Of a stretch of DNA of 64,000 nucleotides, positions 17,190 to 24,759 are shown piece after piece. The notes beneath the pieces were generated by a model, which had not been told where the DNA came from, made no database searches, and was given only the letters and a program-made list of their open reading frames with translations. The stretch is from Verrucosispora sp. WMMD573 (GTDB lineage: Bacteria; Actinomycetota; Actinomycetes; Mycobacteriales; Micromonosporaceae). The translations under genes and the position numbers were made by a program. The stretch lies in contig NZ_CP114901.1 of NCBI RefSeq assembly GCF_027497175.1, positions 1,798,001 to 1,862,000 of the forward strand, written 5' to 3'. How positions within the stretch are numbered: the stretch's first letter is position 1; every line of letters begins with the position of its first letter.

Positions 17190-18152
17190 TCACCTGCCGG
17201 ACGGCACGGCGTAGCGGGCGCTCTCCATGGTCCAGTCGATGGTGCCGCGGACGGCCCGGGACACCCCGTCGAGATGGGCGGTGACAGCCGGGTCCAGCGC
17301 CGGACCGAACGAGGGCATCGTGGCGCGCAGGGTGACGAACCGGTGCATCGACTCGTGCCAACGCTGGGCCGCCAGCTCGACGGCGGCGGGGACCGGCACC
17401 CGATGTGCCGCAGCCAGCGCCAGCACCAGGTTGTGCCCGCCGGACACGGCCGCGTCCCGATCCAGAGAGGCGATGTCATTGAACCAGGAGAGCAGGTCGT
17501 TGCCGGCGTCGCGGAGCTGGGCCAGCCGTGGATGGTGATAGACCGGTTCGGGCAGCGGCCGGCCGGTGACGAACTCCACCAGCGGATACGACACGTACGC
17601 CGCCGAGGTCGCCCGGCGCAGCTCGACGTACTCCTCGACGTCGGGCGCGTACCCGGTCACCTTGTTGACCGCTTCCCGCCAGGTGCCGTCGAGGTGATGG
17701 GCGACCGCATCGGCGAAGCGCAGCCGCCAGCGGGCCGGCATCCGACGGTGCGGCTCCCGCCAGGCGCTGACCAGCAACTGGCGTAGCGGACCGGTCAGCC
17801 CCGGGTGCCGCAGCCGGAAGCGCAGCAGCGCGACCGCGCCGTCCCGCAGGGCACGGATCTCGTCCGGGCCGGTCCGTTCGGGCCCGTCGCAGGCGTCGTC
17901 GACCAGGAAGAACCAGGTGAACAGCGCGGTCAGGGTACGCAGGTCGGCCTCGGTGGCATCGGGGTAGAGCCGCCCCGCGTAGCGGGCGAAACCGGCCCGC
18001 CCCAGCCGCTCCCGCGTCGGCGTGTCCAACGGCAGCCCGGACACCAGCCAAGCCTGCACCTCGTCGGCGTACCGGGAGAGCTGTGGCGCGATGGGGCAGG
18101 CGGCACGCAGCGACGGCAGGATGTGGCGGGCGGAGCCGGCCGACGACGAGAT
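17190..18152 (-). CDS. Class I terpene synthase-like protein, 5' end unresolved
   Basis: Carries both metal-binding signatures of bacterial terpene cyclases: the aspartate-rich FFLVDDACD (codons near 17886-17912) and the NSE-type NDLLSWFND (17475-17501) followed by the typical HNLVLALA. By family it ionises and cyclises a prenyl diphosphate; the product is unknown. Coding character fades upstream of about 18150. No ATG, GTG or TTG occurs in frame until the ATG at 18353, which would overlap ubiX. A GGAAGGA motif precedes an ATC codon at 18152, the bound used here. A frameshift, a non-canonical start or a degenerate 5' end are all possible. It is convergent with mqnP, only 19 bases away. Confidence 0.78.
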   Translation of the reverse strand: MSSSAGSARHILPSLRAACPIAPQLSRYADEVQAWLVSGLPLDTPTRERLGRAGFARYAGRLYPDATEADLRTLTALFTWFFLVDDACDGPERTGPDEIRALRDGAVALLRFRLRHPGLTGPLRQLLVSAWREPHRRMPARWRLRFADAVAHHLDGTWREAVNKVTGYAPDVEEYVELRRATSAAYVSYPLVEFVTGRPLPEPVYHHPRLAQLRDAGNDLLSWFNDIASLDRDAAVSGGHNLVLALAAAHRVPVPAAVELAAQRWHESMHRFVTLRATMPSFGPALDPAVTAHLDGVSRAVRGTIDWTMESARYAVPSGR

Positions 18153-18340
18153 GGTCCCACGTCCTTCCGGTCGGCCCCACGGTGCTTTCGGTCCCCGGCA
18201 GCATGCCAGCTTGCGGTGGTCGCCGCAGACCCGCCGGGCAACGGTGGCGTAACGGCTCAGCCTGCGGCGATCATGGGCACCTCGGACAGGGTTCCCGGGG
18301 TGCTCGACCGGAGCCGACGGTGACCAGGCAGGCTGAGGGC

Positions 18341-18970
18341 ATGCGCGAACCATGGGTGGTCGGGGTGTCCGGGGCATCCGGCACGCCGTACGCGGCCGCA
18401 GTCGTACGGGGGCTGCTCGACGCCGGGGAGCCGGTGGACCTGATCGTCTCCCGGGCCGCCCGGCTGACCGTTCTCGACGAGACCGGACGGCCGTTCCGGG
18501 ACGCCCACTGGGCCGAGGACCTGGCCGTCTGGCTCGGGCGGGACACCGCCACGGCGGACCTGCGCCACTGGCCCGCCGGCGACCTCGCCGCCGGACCGAG
18601 CAGCGGCTCCTACCCGGTACGCGGGATGGTGGTGGTGCCCGCCAGCACGGCGGCCTGCGCCGGCATCGCCATCGGCCTGTCCAAGGACCTGTTGCAGCGG
18701 GCCGCCGAGGTGAATCTCAAGGAACGTCGGCGGGTGGTCGTGGTGCCCCGGGAGACGCCGGTGACCCGAAGTCACCTGGAACACCTGATCGCGCTGCATG
18801 ACGCCGGCGCGGTGGTGCTGCCGGCCAGTCCCGGCTTCTACGGTGCGGGTGCCGCCGCCTCCGGAGCCCAGTTGGTGGACTTCGTGGCGGGCAAGGTGCT
18901 CGACGCCCTCGATGTACCGCACACCCTGTTCAAGCGGTGGGCCGGAAAGTTGAACGCGGACCGGACCTGA
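18341..18970 (+). CDS. ubiX: UbiX flavin prenyltransferase
   Basis: A 209-residue UbiX protein. VVGVSGASGTPYAAAVVRGL is the FMN-binding start. VVVPASTAACAGIAIGLSKDLLQRAAEV and RRVVVVPRETPVTRSHLEHL are family hallmarks. It prenylates FMN with dimethylallyl phosphate to make the prFMN cofactor of the UbiD enzyme encoded at 14793. An in-frame GTG at 18320, seven bases after GGAG, is an alternative start adding seven residues. It diverges from the terpene-cyclase-like gene. Confidence 0.95.
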   Translation: MREPWVVGVSGASGTPYAAAVVRGLLDAGEPVDLIVSRAARLTVLDETGRPFRDAHWAEDLAVWLGRDTATADLRHWPAGDLAAGPSSGSYPVRGMVVVPASTAACAGIAIGLSKDLLQRAAEVNLKERRRVVVVPRETPVTRSHLEHLIALHDAGAVVLPASPGFYGAGAAASGAQLVDFVAGKVLDALDVPHTLFKRWAGKLNADRT

Positions 18971-18984
18971 CGGCCGGTCCGCGT
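18954..18984 (+). terminator. Hairpin overlapping the ubiX stop codon
   Basis: Perfect 11-base arms ACGCGGACCGG (18954-18964) and CCGGTCCGCGT (18974-18984) enclose a 9-base loop that contains the ubiX stop. It sits between ubiX and the convergent bldC-like gene, which ends at 18998. Probable terminator, without a U-tract. Confidence 0.55.
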
Positions 18985-18997
18985 CCCGACCCGCACT

Positions 18998-19267
18998 TCA
19001 GTACATGCCGGCATTTGCCGGGCCCGCAGGGCCGGTCGAAGCGGCCGGGCCCGCATTGCGCGGTCTACCCATCTCGTCCGCCTCGTCCAGCATGCCCTCC
19101 CCTTCAAGCAGGGCTCGCACCTCGGATTCCCGAAACCGGCGATGCCCTCCTGGAGTCCGGATGCTCCCGATCCGGCCCGCCGCCGCCCATCGCGTCACGG
19201 TTTTCGGGTCCACCCGAAACAGTGCGGCGACTTCACCCGGTGTCAGCAGGCGATCTCCAGTGTCCAC
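18998..19267 (-). CDS. bldC: BldC-like MerR-class DNA-binding protein
   Basis: An 89-residue protein with a single winged helix of the MerR class: [21 protein letters not shown], the [16 protein letters not shown] wing and an [10 protein letters not shown] end. It lacks the effector domain of normal MerR proteins, as BldC does. BldC is a developmental regulator in Streptomyces that binds direct repeats cooperatively. The C-terminal tail here (about 25 residues, rich in Gly, Pro and Ala) is longer than I recall for Streptomyces BldC. The GTG at 19267 follows a strong GAGGAGGGGG ribosome binding site; the longer open frame to 19357 is not needed. Confidence 0.9.
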   Translation of the reverse strand: MDTGDRLLTPGEVAALFRVDPKTVTRWAAAGRIGSIRTPGGHRRFRESEVRALLEGEGMLDEADEMGRPRNAGPAASTGPAGPANAGMY

Positions 19268-19535
19268 AGCCCCCTCCTCGCGTCGACGAAGCCCCCGGCT
19301 GAACACACTGCCCCCGGCCGGTGCGAGCCCAGAGCCGTCATGAGGGACGTATGGCAATTACAGCACCAGCGACCTGGCGTGTCCGCCAAACGCGAAAAAC
19401 GCACTGAGTGGGAAGTTAGTAAATGGTACCGGCGTCGCGCCCTCCGAACCCCGGGTATGCGAACTGTCACCCGCCGCCAGATCAAACGGATACCGGAGTC
19501 CGGGTGTCACGCAGCGCCGACTAGGGTCACAGTCC

Positions 19536-19994
19536 GTGGACGCCATCGACCTCAATCTCGTGGACCTGCTCCGCGGCAACGCTCGCCTGTCGTACGCCGA
19601 GTTGGCCCGCCAGGTCGGCCTTTCCGCTCCGGCGGTGCACGAAAGGGTCGGGAAGCTGGAGGCCGGGGGCGTCATCCGGGCGTACCGCGCGGAGGTCGAG
19701 CCGGAGACCATCGGGCTGGGCGTGACCGCTCTGATCGGCATCGTGGAGGACTCCGGGGCGGACACCGACGACGTGCTGGAGGCGTTCCGGGCCATACCCG
19801 AGATCGAATCCTGCTACTTCATGGCCGGCGTCGAGTCCTTCCTGCTCAAGGCCCGGGTGGGCACCATCGCCGAGCTGGAGCAGTTGATCGTACGGCTGAA
19901 CCGGACACCCGGGGTCGCCTCCACCCGTACCGGCATCGCGCTGTCGACCAAGTGGGAGAACCGCCCGCAGTCGGTGGCTCCGCCGACGGCCTGA
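19536..19994 (+). CDS. Lrp/AsnC family transcriptional regulator
   Basis: A 152-residue protein with an N-terminal helix-turn-helix ([23 protein letters not shown]) and a C-terminal RAM ligand-binding domain (around [12 protein letters not shown] to [13 protein letters not shown]). By family it is an amino-acid-responsive oligomer. A PLP enzyme related to cysteine desulfhydrase follows 38 bases downstream on the same strand. Lrp-type regulators of cysteine detoxification are known (DecR in E. coli), so cysteine is a reasonable candidate effector by inference. Confidence 0.93.
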   Translation: MDAIDLNLVDLLRGNARLSYAELARQVGLSAPAVHERVGKLEAGGVIRAYRAEVEPETIGLGVTALIGIVEDSGADTDDVLEAFRAIPEIESCYFMAGVESFLLKARVGTIAELEQLIVRLNRTPGVASTRTGIALSTKWENRPQSVAPPTA

Positions 19995-20032
19995 GCCGGC
20001 GCACCCCAGGTCGGCTTGCTAGGTTTCCGAGC

Positions 20033-21124
20033 GTGACTCATCTCGACCGGTGCGACGAGGCCAGCCGGCGGTGGGTGACCGAGGCGATCGCGGCGGTGGA
20101 GGCGGACGCGAACCGGTCCGCCGACACCCACCTGCTGCCGTTCCCGCTGCCCCGGCACTGGGGGATCGACCTCTACCTCAAGGACGAGTCGGTCCACCCG
20201 ACCGGGTCGCTGAAGCACCGGCTGGCCCGCTCCTTGTTCCTGTACGGGCTCTGCAACGGCTGGATCGGACCGGCCACCACGATCGTCGAGGCGTCCTCCG
20301 GCTCGACTGCGGTTTCCGAGGCGTACTTCGCCCGGATGCTCGGGTTGCCCTTCATCGCGGTGATGCCCGCCTCCACCTCGCCCGAGAAGATCGCCCAGAT
20401 CGAGTTCCAGGGCGGCCGGTGCCATCTCGTCCGGGACCCGGCGAAGGTGGTCATCGAGGCACGCTGGCTCGCCGAGGACTCCGGCGGGCACTACATGGAC
20501 CAGTTCACCTACGCGGAGCGGGCCACCGACTGGCGGGGCAACAACAACATCGCCGAGTCGATCTACGCGCAGCTCGCCCTGGAACGGCATCCGATACCGG
20601 CCTGGATCGTGGTCGGCGCGGGTACCGGCGGCACCAGCGCCACCATCGGCCGCTACGCCCGCTACCGGCGGCTGCCCACCAAGCTCTGCGTGGTCGATCC
20701 GGAGAACTCCGCGTTCTACCCCGCCTGGCAGGCGGCCGACTGGTCGGTGCGCACCGGTCGGGGCTCCCGGATCGAGGGCATCGGCCGGCCGACCGTCGAG
20801 GCGTCGTTCCTGCCCTCGGTGGTGGACCGGATGGTGCAGGTGCCCGACGCGGCTTCCCTGGCGGCCATGCGAGCCGCCTCGGCGGTGCTGGGCCGGCGGG
20901 TGGGCGGCTCGACCGGCACCAACCTGTGGGGTGCCTTCGGCCTGATCGCCGAACTGCTGGCCGCCGGCCGGACGGGCTCGGTGGTCACCCTGATCTGCGA
21001 CGCGGGCGACCGGTACGCCGACACCTACTACGCCGACGAGTGGGTGGCCGGGCAGGGCCTCGACCTGACGCCGCACCTGGCCACCGTCGACCGCTTCCTG
21101 GCCGACGGCTCCTGGCCGACCTGA
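20033..21124 (+). CDS. PLP-dependent cysteine synthase-fold enzyme, probable L-cysteine desulfhydrase (Cds1-like)
   Basis: A 363-residue fold-type II PLP enzyme. Lys61 in [14 protein letters not shown] is the Schiff-base lysine, [19 protein letters not shown] is the substrate-binding loop and [19 protein letters not shown] the phosphate-binding loop. Sequence style and length match the Cds1 group, in which Mycobacterium tuberculosis Rv3684 degrades cysteine to sulfide, pyruvate and ammonia. A cysteine synthase or cystathionine synthase role cannot be excluded by eye. The start is GTG at 20033. It is probably co-transcribed with the Lrp gene. Confidence 0.85.
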   Translation: MTHLDRCDEASRRWVTEAIAAVEADANRSADTHLLPFPLPRHWGIDLYLKDESVHPTGSLKHRLARSLFLYGLCNGWIGPATTIVEASSGSTAVSEAYFARMLGLPFIAVMPASTSPEKIAQIEFQGGRCHLVRDPAKVVIEARWLAEDSGGHYMDQFTYAERATDWRGNNNIAESIYAQLALERHPIPAWIVVGAGTGGTSATIGRYARYRRLPTKLCVVDPENSAFYPAWQAADWSVRTGRGSRIEGIGRPTVEASFLPSVVDRMVQVPDAASLAAMRAASAVLGRRVGGSTGTNLWGAFGLIAELLAAGRTGSVVTLICDAGDRYADTYYADEWVAGQGLDLTPHLATVDRFLADGSWPT

Positions 21125-21154
21125 CCGCCGACCTGAGCCGCCGGCCAGGAGCGC

Positions 21155-21451
21155 TCACTGGAACAGCCGCACGATGAACTGGGCCGCGGTGCCGGCGATC
21201 GTGTTCTGCAACACCGGCCCCAATCCGCTGCCGACCGCCCGACCGAGGTTGCCGAAGCGGCCCTTCTCCGCGCCGACGTGAGCGGCGGCGGCTGTTGGGT
21301 CGACGACGTTGCCGTGGTTGTCGACGTGTCCTTTCTCCTGTAGCACGGCAATCAGCTCAATCAGCTCGGACAACGCTGGTCCGACGATTTTGCCGATTTG
21401 TACCTGGCCGTTGCTCATGTTTATCTGGTCGCCGTGGACATGCTCAGTCAC
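21155..21451 (-). CDS. Small protein with N-terminal RHIM-like motif and Gly-rich C-terminal helix
   Basis: A 98-residue protein of no family I recognise. Residues 7-22 read GDQINMSNGQVQIGKI, near-identical to the C-terminus of the protein encoded just upstream (GDEINMMGGGVQIGKV). VQIG fits the RHIM core (I/V)-Q-(I/V)-G used by amyloid-forming signalling motifs. Residues 24-42 look helical. Residues 64-98 have Gly at 64, 67, 70, 74, 76, 78 and 87 followed by AAQFIVRLF, like a glycine-zipper membrane helix. The GTG start at 21451 overlaps the upstream gene by eight bases. An adaptor or membrane-acting effector role is a hypothesis only. Confidence 0.75.
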   Translation of the reverse strand: MTEHVHGDQINMSNGQVQIGKIVGPALSELIELIAVLQEKGHVDNHGNVVDPTAAAAHVGAEKGRFGNLGRAVGSGLGPVLQNTIAGTAAQFIVRLFQ

Positions 21452-21971
21452 CGCGTGCTACCTTCCCGATCTGGACGCCGCCGCCCATCATGTTGATTTC
21501 GTCTCCGAATACCAGCTTCCGGTTGTCGATGTTCTGGACGATCTCCCGGGTCGGCGGATTCTCGAGAGCGTTCGCGATCAGGTTGACCAGACCCTCAACC
21601 ATGGCGCGGTCGGTGCTCACAAGCGCCGCACTGGTAGCCCCGTTCGTCTCGACCACCAATGCGTACTGGGTCGCCTGGCGGGCTAGCCGGATCGCTTGCC
21701 AGACGTGATACGCGATCACGCCGAGCACGGCGGCGGCGACCAGGACGAGCGCGAAACCCGGAAGTTCCATCTGCCCGACGCAGCAGAGCAGCAGCACTCC
21801 GCCGGCGAACCAGCCACAGGCTCGGGCGATCGCGCGCCCGATGCCCCGACGGTCCGGTTCGGACATCAGCGATCGGACGCGAGCGATGCTGCTGAGCTGA
21901 TAAACGTCGCCGCCGATCCACAAGGTGGCTCGGTTGACTCTAATCTGTGTGACGCCGGAATGCTCCGTCAC
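21444..21971 (-). CDS. DUF6232-like membrane protein with C-terminal RHIM-like motif
   Basis: A 175-residue protein. The N-terminal strand-rich segment (VTQIRVNRATLWIGGDVYQL) and the later block YALVVETNG...LVNLIANALENPP fit DUF6232. Two membrane helices lie at about 52-66 and 71-92. Residues 156-171, GDEINMMGGGVQIGKV, match the N-terminus of the downstream protein at 11 of 16 positions, although the codons differ throughout. Both proteins also begin MTEH. The GTG start at 21971 is preceded by GGGGGAG. A membrane sensor that seeds its partner through the shared motif is an inference; family function is unknown. Confidence 0.82.
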   Translation of the reverse strand: MTEHSGVTQIRVNRATLWIGGDVYQLSSIARVRSLMSEPDRRGIGRAIARACGWFAGGVLLLCCVGQMELPGFALVLVAAAVLGVIAYHVWQAIRLARQATQYALVVETNGATSAALVSTDRAMVEGLVNLIANALENPPTREIVQNIDNRKLVFGDEINMMGGGVQIGKVARGD

Positions 21972-22339
21972 GTTTGCTCCCCCTTCTGCGCGTCGGGCCG
22001 TCGACTTGGGTGATGCATTTGCATCTCAAGTCAGAAGCGATAAGCCGGGTGCGAATTGATTACGCGAACCCTACTCCGGCAATCGATGCGGTCCCACCGA
22101 CGGGACTGTCGGGAAAGTGACAACGCTGCAATTGTTGCTTTTTCTGAGAAGCAATCGGCGCTGTCAATCACCGAATGGTGGATAACGTTTCCCCGACCGT
22201 GGTCGGGTGGTCATCGGACGTGCGGGCAGGCGGCACCGCAAGGAGGGGAAGAGCGATCCCGCCTGCGGGCGGGTGTGGGCTGTCCGTCGACGGCTGGCAG
22301 CCGAAGGGCCGGGACGCACGGCGGCCCGCGGCGGAAGGC
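21972..22339. other. AT-richer intergenic region with small inverted repeats
   Basis: These 368 bases hold no convincing gene. Noted are GATGCAttTGCATC (22012-22025), about 40 bases upstream of the DUF6232-like start and placed like an operator, and a CCCGCCtgcgGGCGGG hairpin near 22258-22273 that could end the glycolipid-binding-like gene. The part around 22012-22180 is less GC-rich than its surroundings and probably carries the operon promoter. Confidence 0.45.
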
Positions 22340-22969
22340 TCAGCGGGGGGCCGCGCGCTCGGCCAGACCCGGGTAACGCAGGACGTAGCCGTCGGCGTCC
22401 ACCTCGACCTCGGCGCTGAAGCCGCCGCTGGCGTACCGGAACCGGTTCGGGCCCAACCCCGTGTAGAGCTGCTCGGTGGGGAGCACGGTGAGGCTGGGCA
22501 GCAACACCCAGGCAACGCTTATCGAGTGCGCGGTGTCGGGGGGTGCCGAGTCCAGGCCGAGCCGGCGCAGCGGCAGGGTGTTGAACAGCGGGGAGCCACC
22601 CAGATCCACGTCGAGGGCGTCGGCGAGCCGATCCGGGTCCTCCACGCCGGGCAGCCCGGCCGGGGCGTGCCCGGCGGCGGTCAGGACCGCGTCGAGGTCA
22701 CCCTGCTCGGCGGCGGTCACCCGCCACCGCTGCGTCGCCCGTTCCAGCCGTACGCTGCGCCGCCAACCGGCGCCCTCGACCTCGACCTCAAGACGGACAC
22801 TGGCCCAGTCGGTATCGGTGGTCACCTGGTAGCGGCAGGTGTAGGGAACCGGGTCGACGGCCAACTGGGTGCCCTGCGCCGCCAAGCCGTGGCCGTCGTC
22901 GACCAGGGCGTGCTCGGCACCGGCGGTGTCCGTACGGGTCCATAGCAGTGACTTCGGCGTGGTCGGCAT
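22340..22969 (-). CDS. Putative glycolipid-binding family protein
   Basis: A 209-residue protein resembling the putative glycolipid-binding family (formerly DUF1089). The segment DVDLGGSPLFNTLPLRRLGL and the C-terminal strand-rich region ending with FSAEVEVDADGYVLRYPGL are characteristic. There is no signal peptide. Experimental function for this family is scarce, so the name should be taken loosely. It lies between the DUF6232-like operon and the helicase gene, all on the minus strand, but the gaps suggest separate transcription. Confidence 0.75.
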   Translation of the reverse strand: MPTTPKSLLWTRTDTAGAEHALVDDGHGLAAQGTQLAVDPVPYTCRYQVTTDTDWASVRLEVEVEGAGWRRSVRLERATQRWRVTAAEQGDLDAVLTAAGHAPAGLPGVEDPDRLADALDVDLGGSPLFNTLPLRRLGLDSAPPDTAHSISVAWVLLPSLTVLPTEQLYTGLGPNRFRYASGGFSAEVEVDADGYVLRYPGLAERAAPR

Positions 22970-23047
22970 GAGCCGGACGTTACGCCACCCGGCGGAGCCG
23001 GGCAGCGTATGCGCCGAGGATCAGCACCGCGCGCGGAACGCGGTTGG

Positions 23048-24586
23048 TCAGTAGCTGCGAACCCGTGGTCGGCCGCCCGTCCCACGGCGGTCCTCGCGTG
23101 GCCGGTCGTGCGTGTTCCAACCGTCCGACCGGCCGCCCCGGTCGCTGCCGAAGCGGCGTTCGCCGCGCGGGTTGTCGTGGTACCGGCGGTCGCCCGGTGC
23201 CTGCTCCGCGAAGCGACGTTCGCCCCGGTGACCGTGATCGGCGTAGCGGCGCTCGCCGGTCGGCCGGTCGCCGAAGCGACGGGGGCCACCTGGCCGGCTG
23301 CCGCGCCGGGGCTGCTGCTCCGGCTCGTCGCGTACCGGCACCCCGCTCGGCTCCCGCGCCCCGGTCAGCTCAGCCAGTACGGGGTCGCCGACGCGTACCC
23401 GGGACTGGGCCGGCTCCACACCGGCCTTCTCCAGCATGGCCAGGGTGGTGCGGCGCTGCTTCGGCAGCACCAGAGTGGCCACCGCGCCGGCCTCACCGGC
23501 CCGGGCGGTACGCCCCGCACGGTGCAGGTAGTCCTTCGGGTCCTTCGGCGGGTCGACGTGCAGCACGAGGGAGACCCCGTCGACGTGGATGCCCCGCGCC
23601 GCGACGTCGGTGGCGACCAGGACGTTGGTCCGGCCCTCGCGGAACTCCGCAAGCGTGCGGGTGCGCATCCGCTGCGTCTTGCCCCCGTGCAGCCCGCCAG
23701 CCCGTACGCCGACGGCGGCGAGCTGCGTGACCAGCCGGTCCACGCCCAACTGGGTACGGGCGAAGACGATGGTCCGGCCCGCCCGCGCGGCGATCGACGC
23801 GGTCACCGGGAACTTCTCCTGCGGCGGGATGAGCAGCAGGTGGTGGTCCATCGTGGACACCGCCGCGGTCGGCGGGGCGGTCGAGTGGGTGACCGGGTCG
23901 GTCATGAACCGCCGCACCAGCGCGTCGACGTCGCCGTCCAGAGTGGCCGAGAAGAGCAGTCGCTGCGCATCCGCCGGCGTCTTCGCCAGCAACTCGGTGA
24001 CCTCGGGCAGGAAACCCATGTCGGCCATCTGGTCGGCCTCGTCGAGCACGGTGATCTCGACGTCGTCGAGCTGGCACACACCACGGTCGATCAGGTCGGC
24101 GAGCCGACCCGGGGTGGCCACCACCACCTCGACGCCGCGCCGCAGGGCATCGATCTGCCGGTCGTACGGCACGCCGCCGACGGCGGTCTTGAGGAACACG
24201 CCCACGGCCTTGCCGAGCGGCAGCAGCGCGTCGTTGACCTGCATAGCCAGTTCCCGGGTGGGCACCAGGACGAGGGCCCGTGGATGCCGGGGCCGGGCCC
24301 GCTCACCGGCGGCGATCCGGGCCAGCAGCGGCAGCCCGAACGCGAGAGTCTTGCCGGAGCCGGTCTGTCCACGGCCCAGCACGTCGCGCCCGGCGAGCGC
24401 GTCCGGCACGGTGGCCTGTTGGATCTCGAACGGAGTGGTGATGCCCTGCCGGTCCAGGGCGCGGACCAACTGCCGGGGAAGCCCGAGCGAGTCGAAGGTG
24501 ACCGGGGTGGTCGTGCCGGCCGGCTGCGGCGCGGCGGGAAGGTCGGGGGAGAACGGGGGCATGCCGAGGTCAGCGGAGGTGGTCAA
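23048..24586 (-). CDS. DEAD-box RNA helicase
   Basis: A 512-residue helicase with all core motifs: Q motif (GITTPFEIQQATVPD), motif I (GQTGSGKT), Ia (PTRELA), GG/Ib (ATPGRL), II (LDEADQM), III (SAT), IV (TIVFART) and VI (HRAGRTARAG). It should unwind RNA duplexes with ATP, for example in ribosome assembly or mRNA decay. The C-terminal tail of about 100 residues is Arg/Gly-rich with repeated GERR(Y/F) units (GERRYADHGH, GERRFAEQAP, GERRFGSDRG), a typical nonspecific RNA-binding extension. Resembles RhlE/CshA-type proteins. Confidence 0.94.
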   Translation of the reverse strand: MTTSADLGMPPFSPDLPAAPQPAGTTTPVTFDSLGLPRQLVRALDRQGITTPFEIQQATVPDALAGRDVLGRGQTGSGKTLAFGLPLLARIAAGERARPRHPRALVLVPTRELAMQVNDALLPLGKAVGVFLKTAVGGVPYDRQIDALRRGVEVVVATPGRLADLIDRGVCQLDDVEITVLDEADQMADMGFLPEVTELLAKTPADAQRLLFSATLDGDVDALVRRFMTDPVTHSTAPPTAAVSTMDHHLLLIPPQEKFPVTASIAARAGRTIVFARTQLGVDRLVTQLAAVGVRAGGLHGGKTQRMRTRTLAEFREGRTNVLVATDVAARGIHVDGVSLVLHVDPPKDPKDYLHRAGRTARAGEAGAVATLVLPKQRRTTLAMLEKAGVEPAQSRVRVGDPVLAELTGAREPSGVPVRDEPEQQPRRGSRPGGPRRFGDRPTGERRYADHGHRGERRFAEQAPGDRRYHDNPRGERRFGSDRGGRSDGWNTHDRPREDRRGTGGRPRVRSY

Positions 24587-24667
24587 GAAATGCCTTTCGA
24601 GCGGGGCGCATCTTCGCGATGTCCCGCTGCGGCCGTGGCCGCCGGATCTTCCGCAAGAACGCCCATG

Positions 24668-24685
24668 GGCGCGTGTGCACGCGCC
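24668..24685. other. Perfect palindrome in helicase leader region
   Basis: GGCGCGTGTGCACGCGCC lies about 80 bases upstream of the helicase start and 75 bases beyond the end of the proline-rich gene, both on the minus strand. It may terminate the upstream gene or be a regulator site. No other evidence. Confidence 0.35.
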
Positions 24686-24759
24686 AGGTCAATGATCAGC
24701 GACCAGTGTACGGCGGTCGGCGCGGGTCCACCCGCGCCGGAGTCGGGTAGTGGGCGGAC

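Noticed and set aside
17476..18204. Alternative minus-strand frame with an ATG at 18204 as the real terpene gene
   Set aside because: Its translation loses the cyclase motifs, which lie in the other frame. It is useful only as a hint that a frameshift could supply a start.
17190..18970. Terpene biosynthetic gene cluster
   Set aside because: Apart from the cyclase-like gene, the neighbours are menaquinone enzymes (UbiA/UbiD/UbiX). No prenyl diphosphate synthase or P450 is present.
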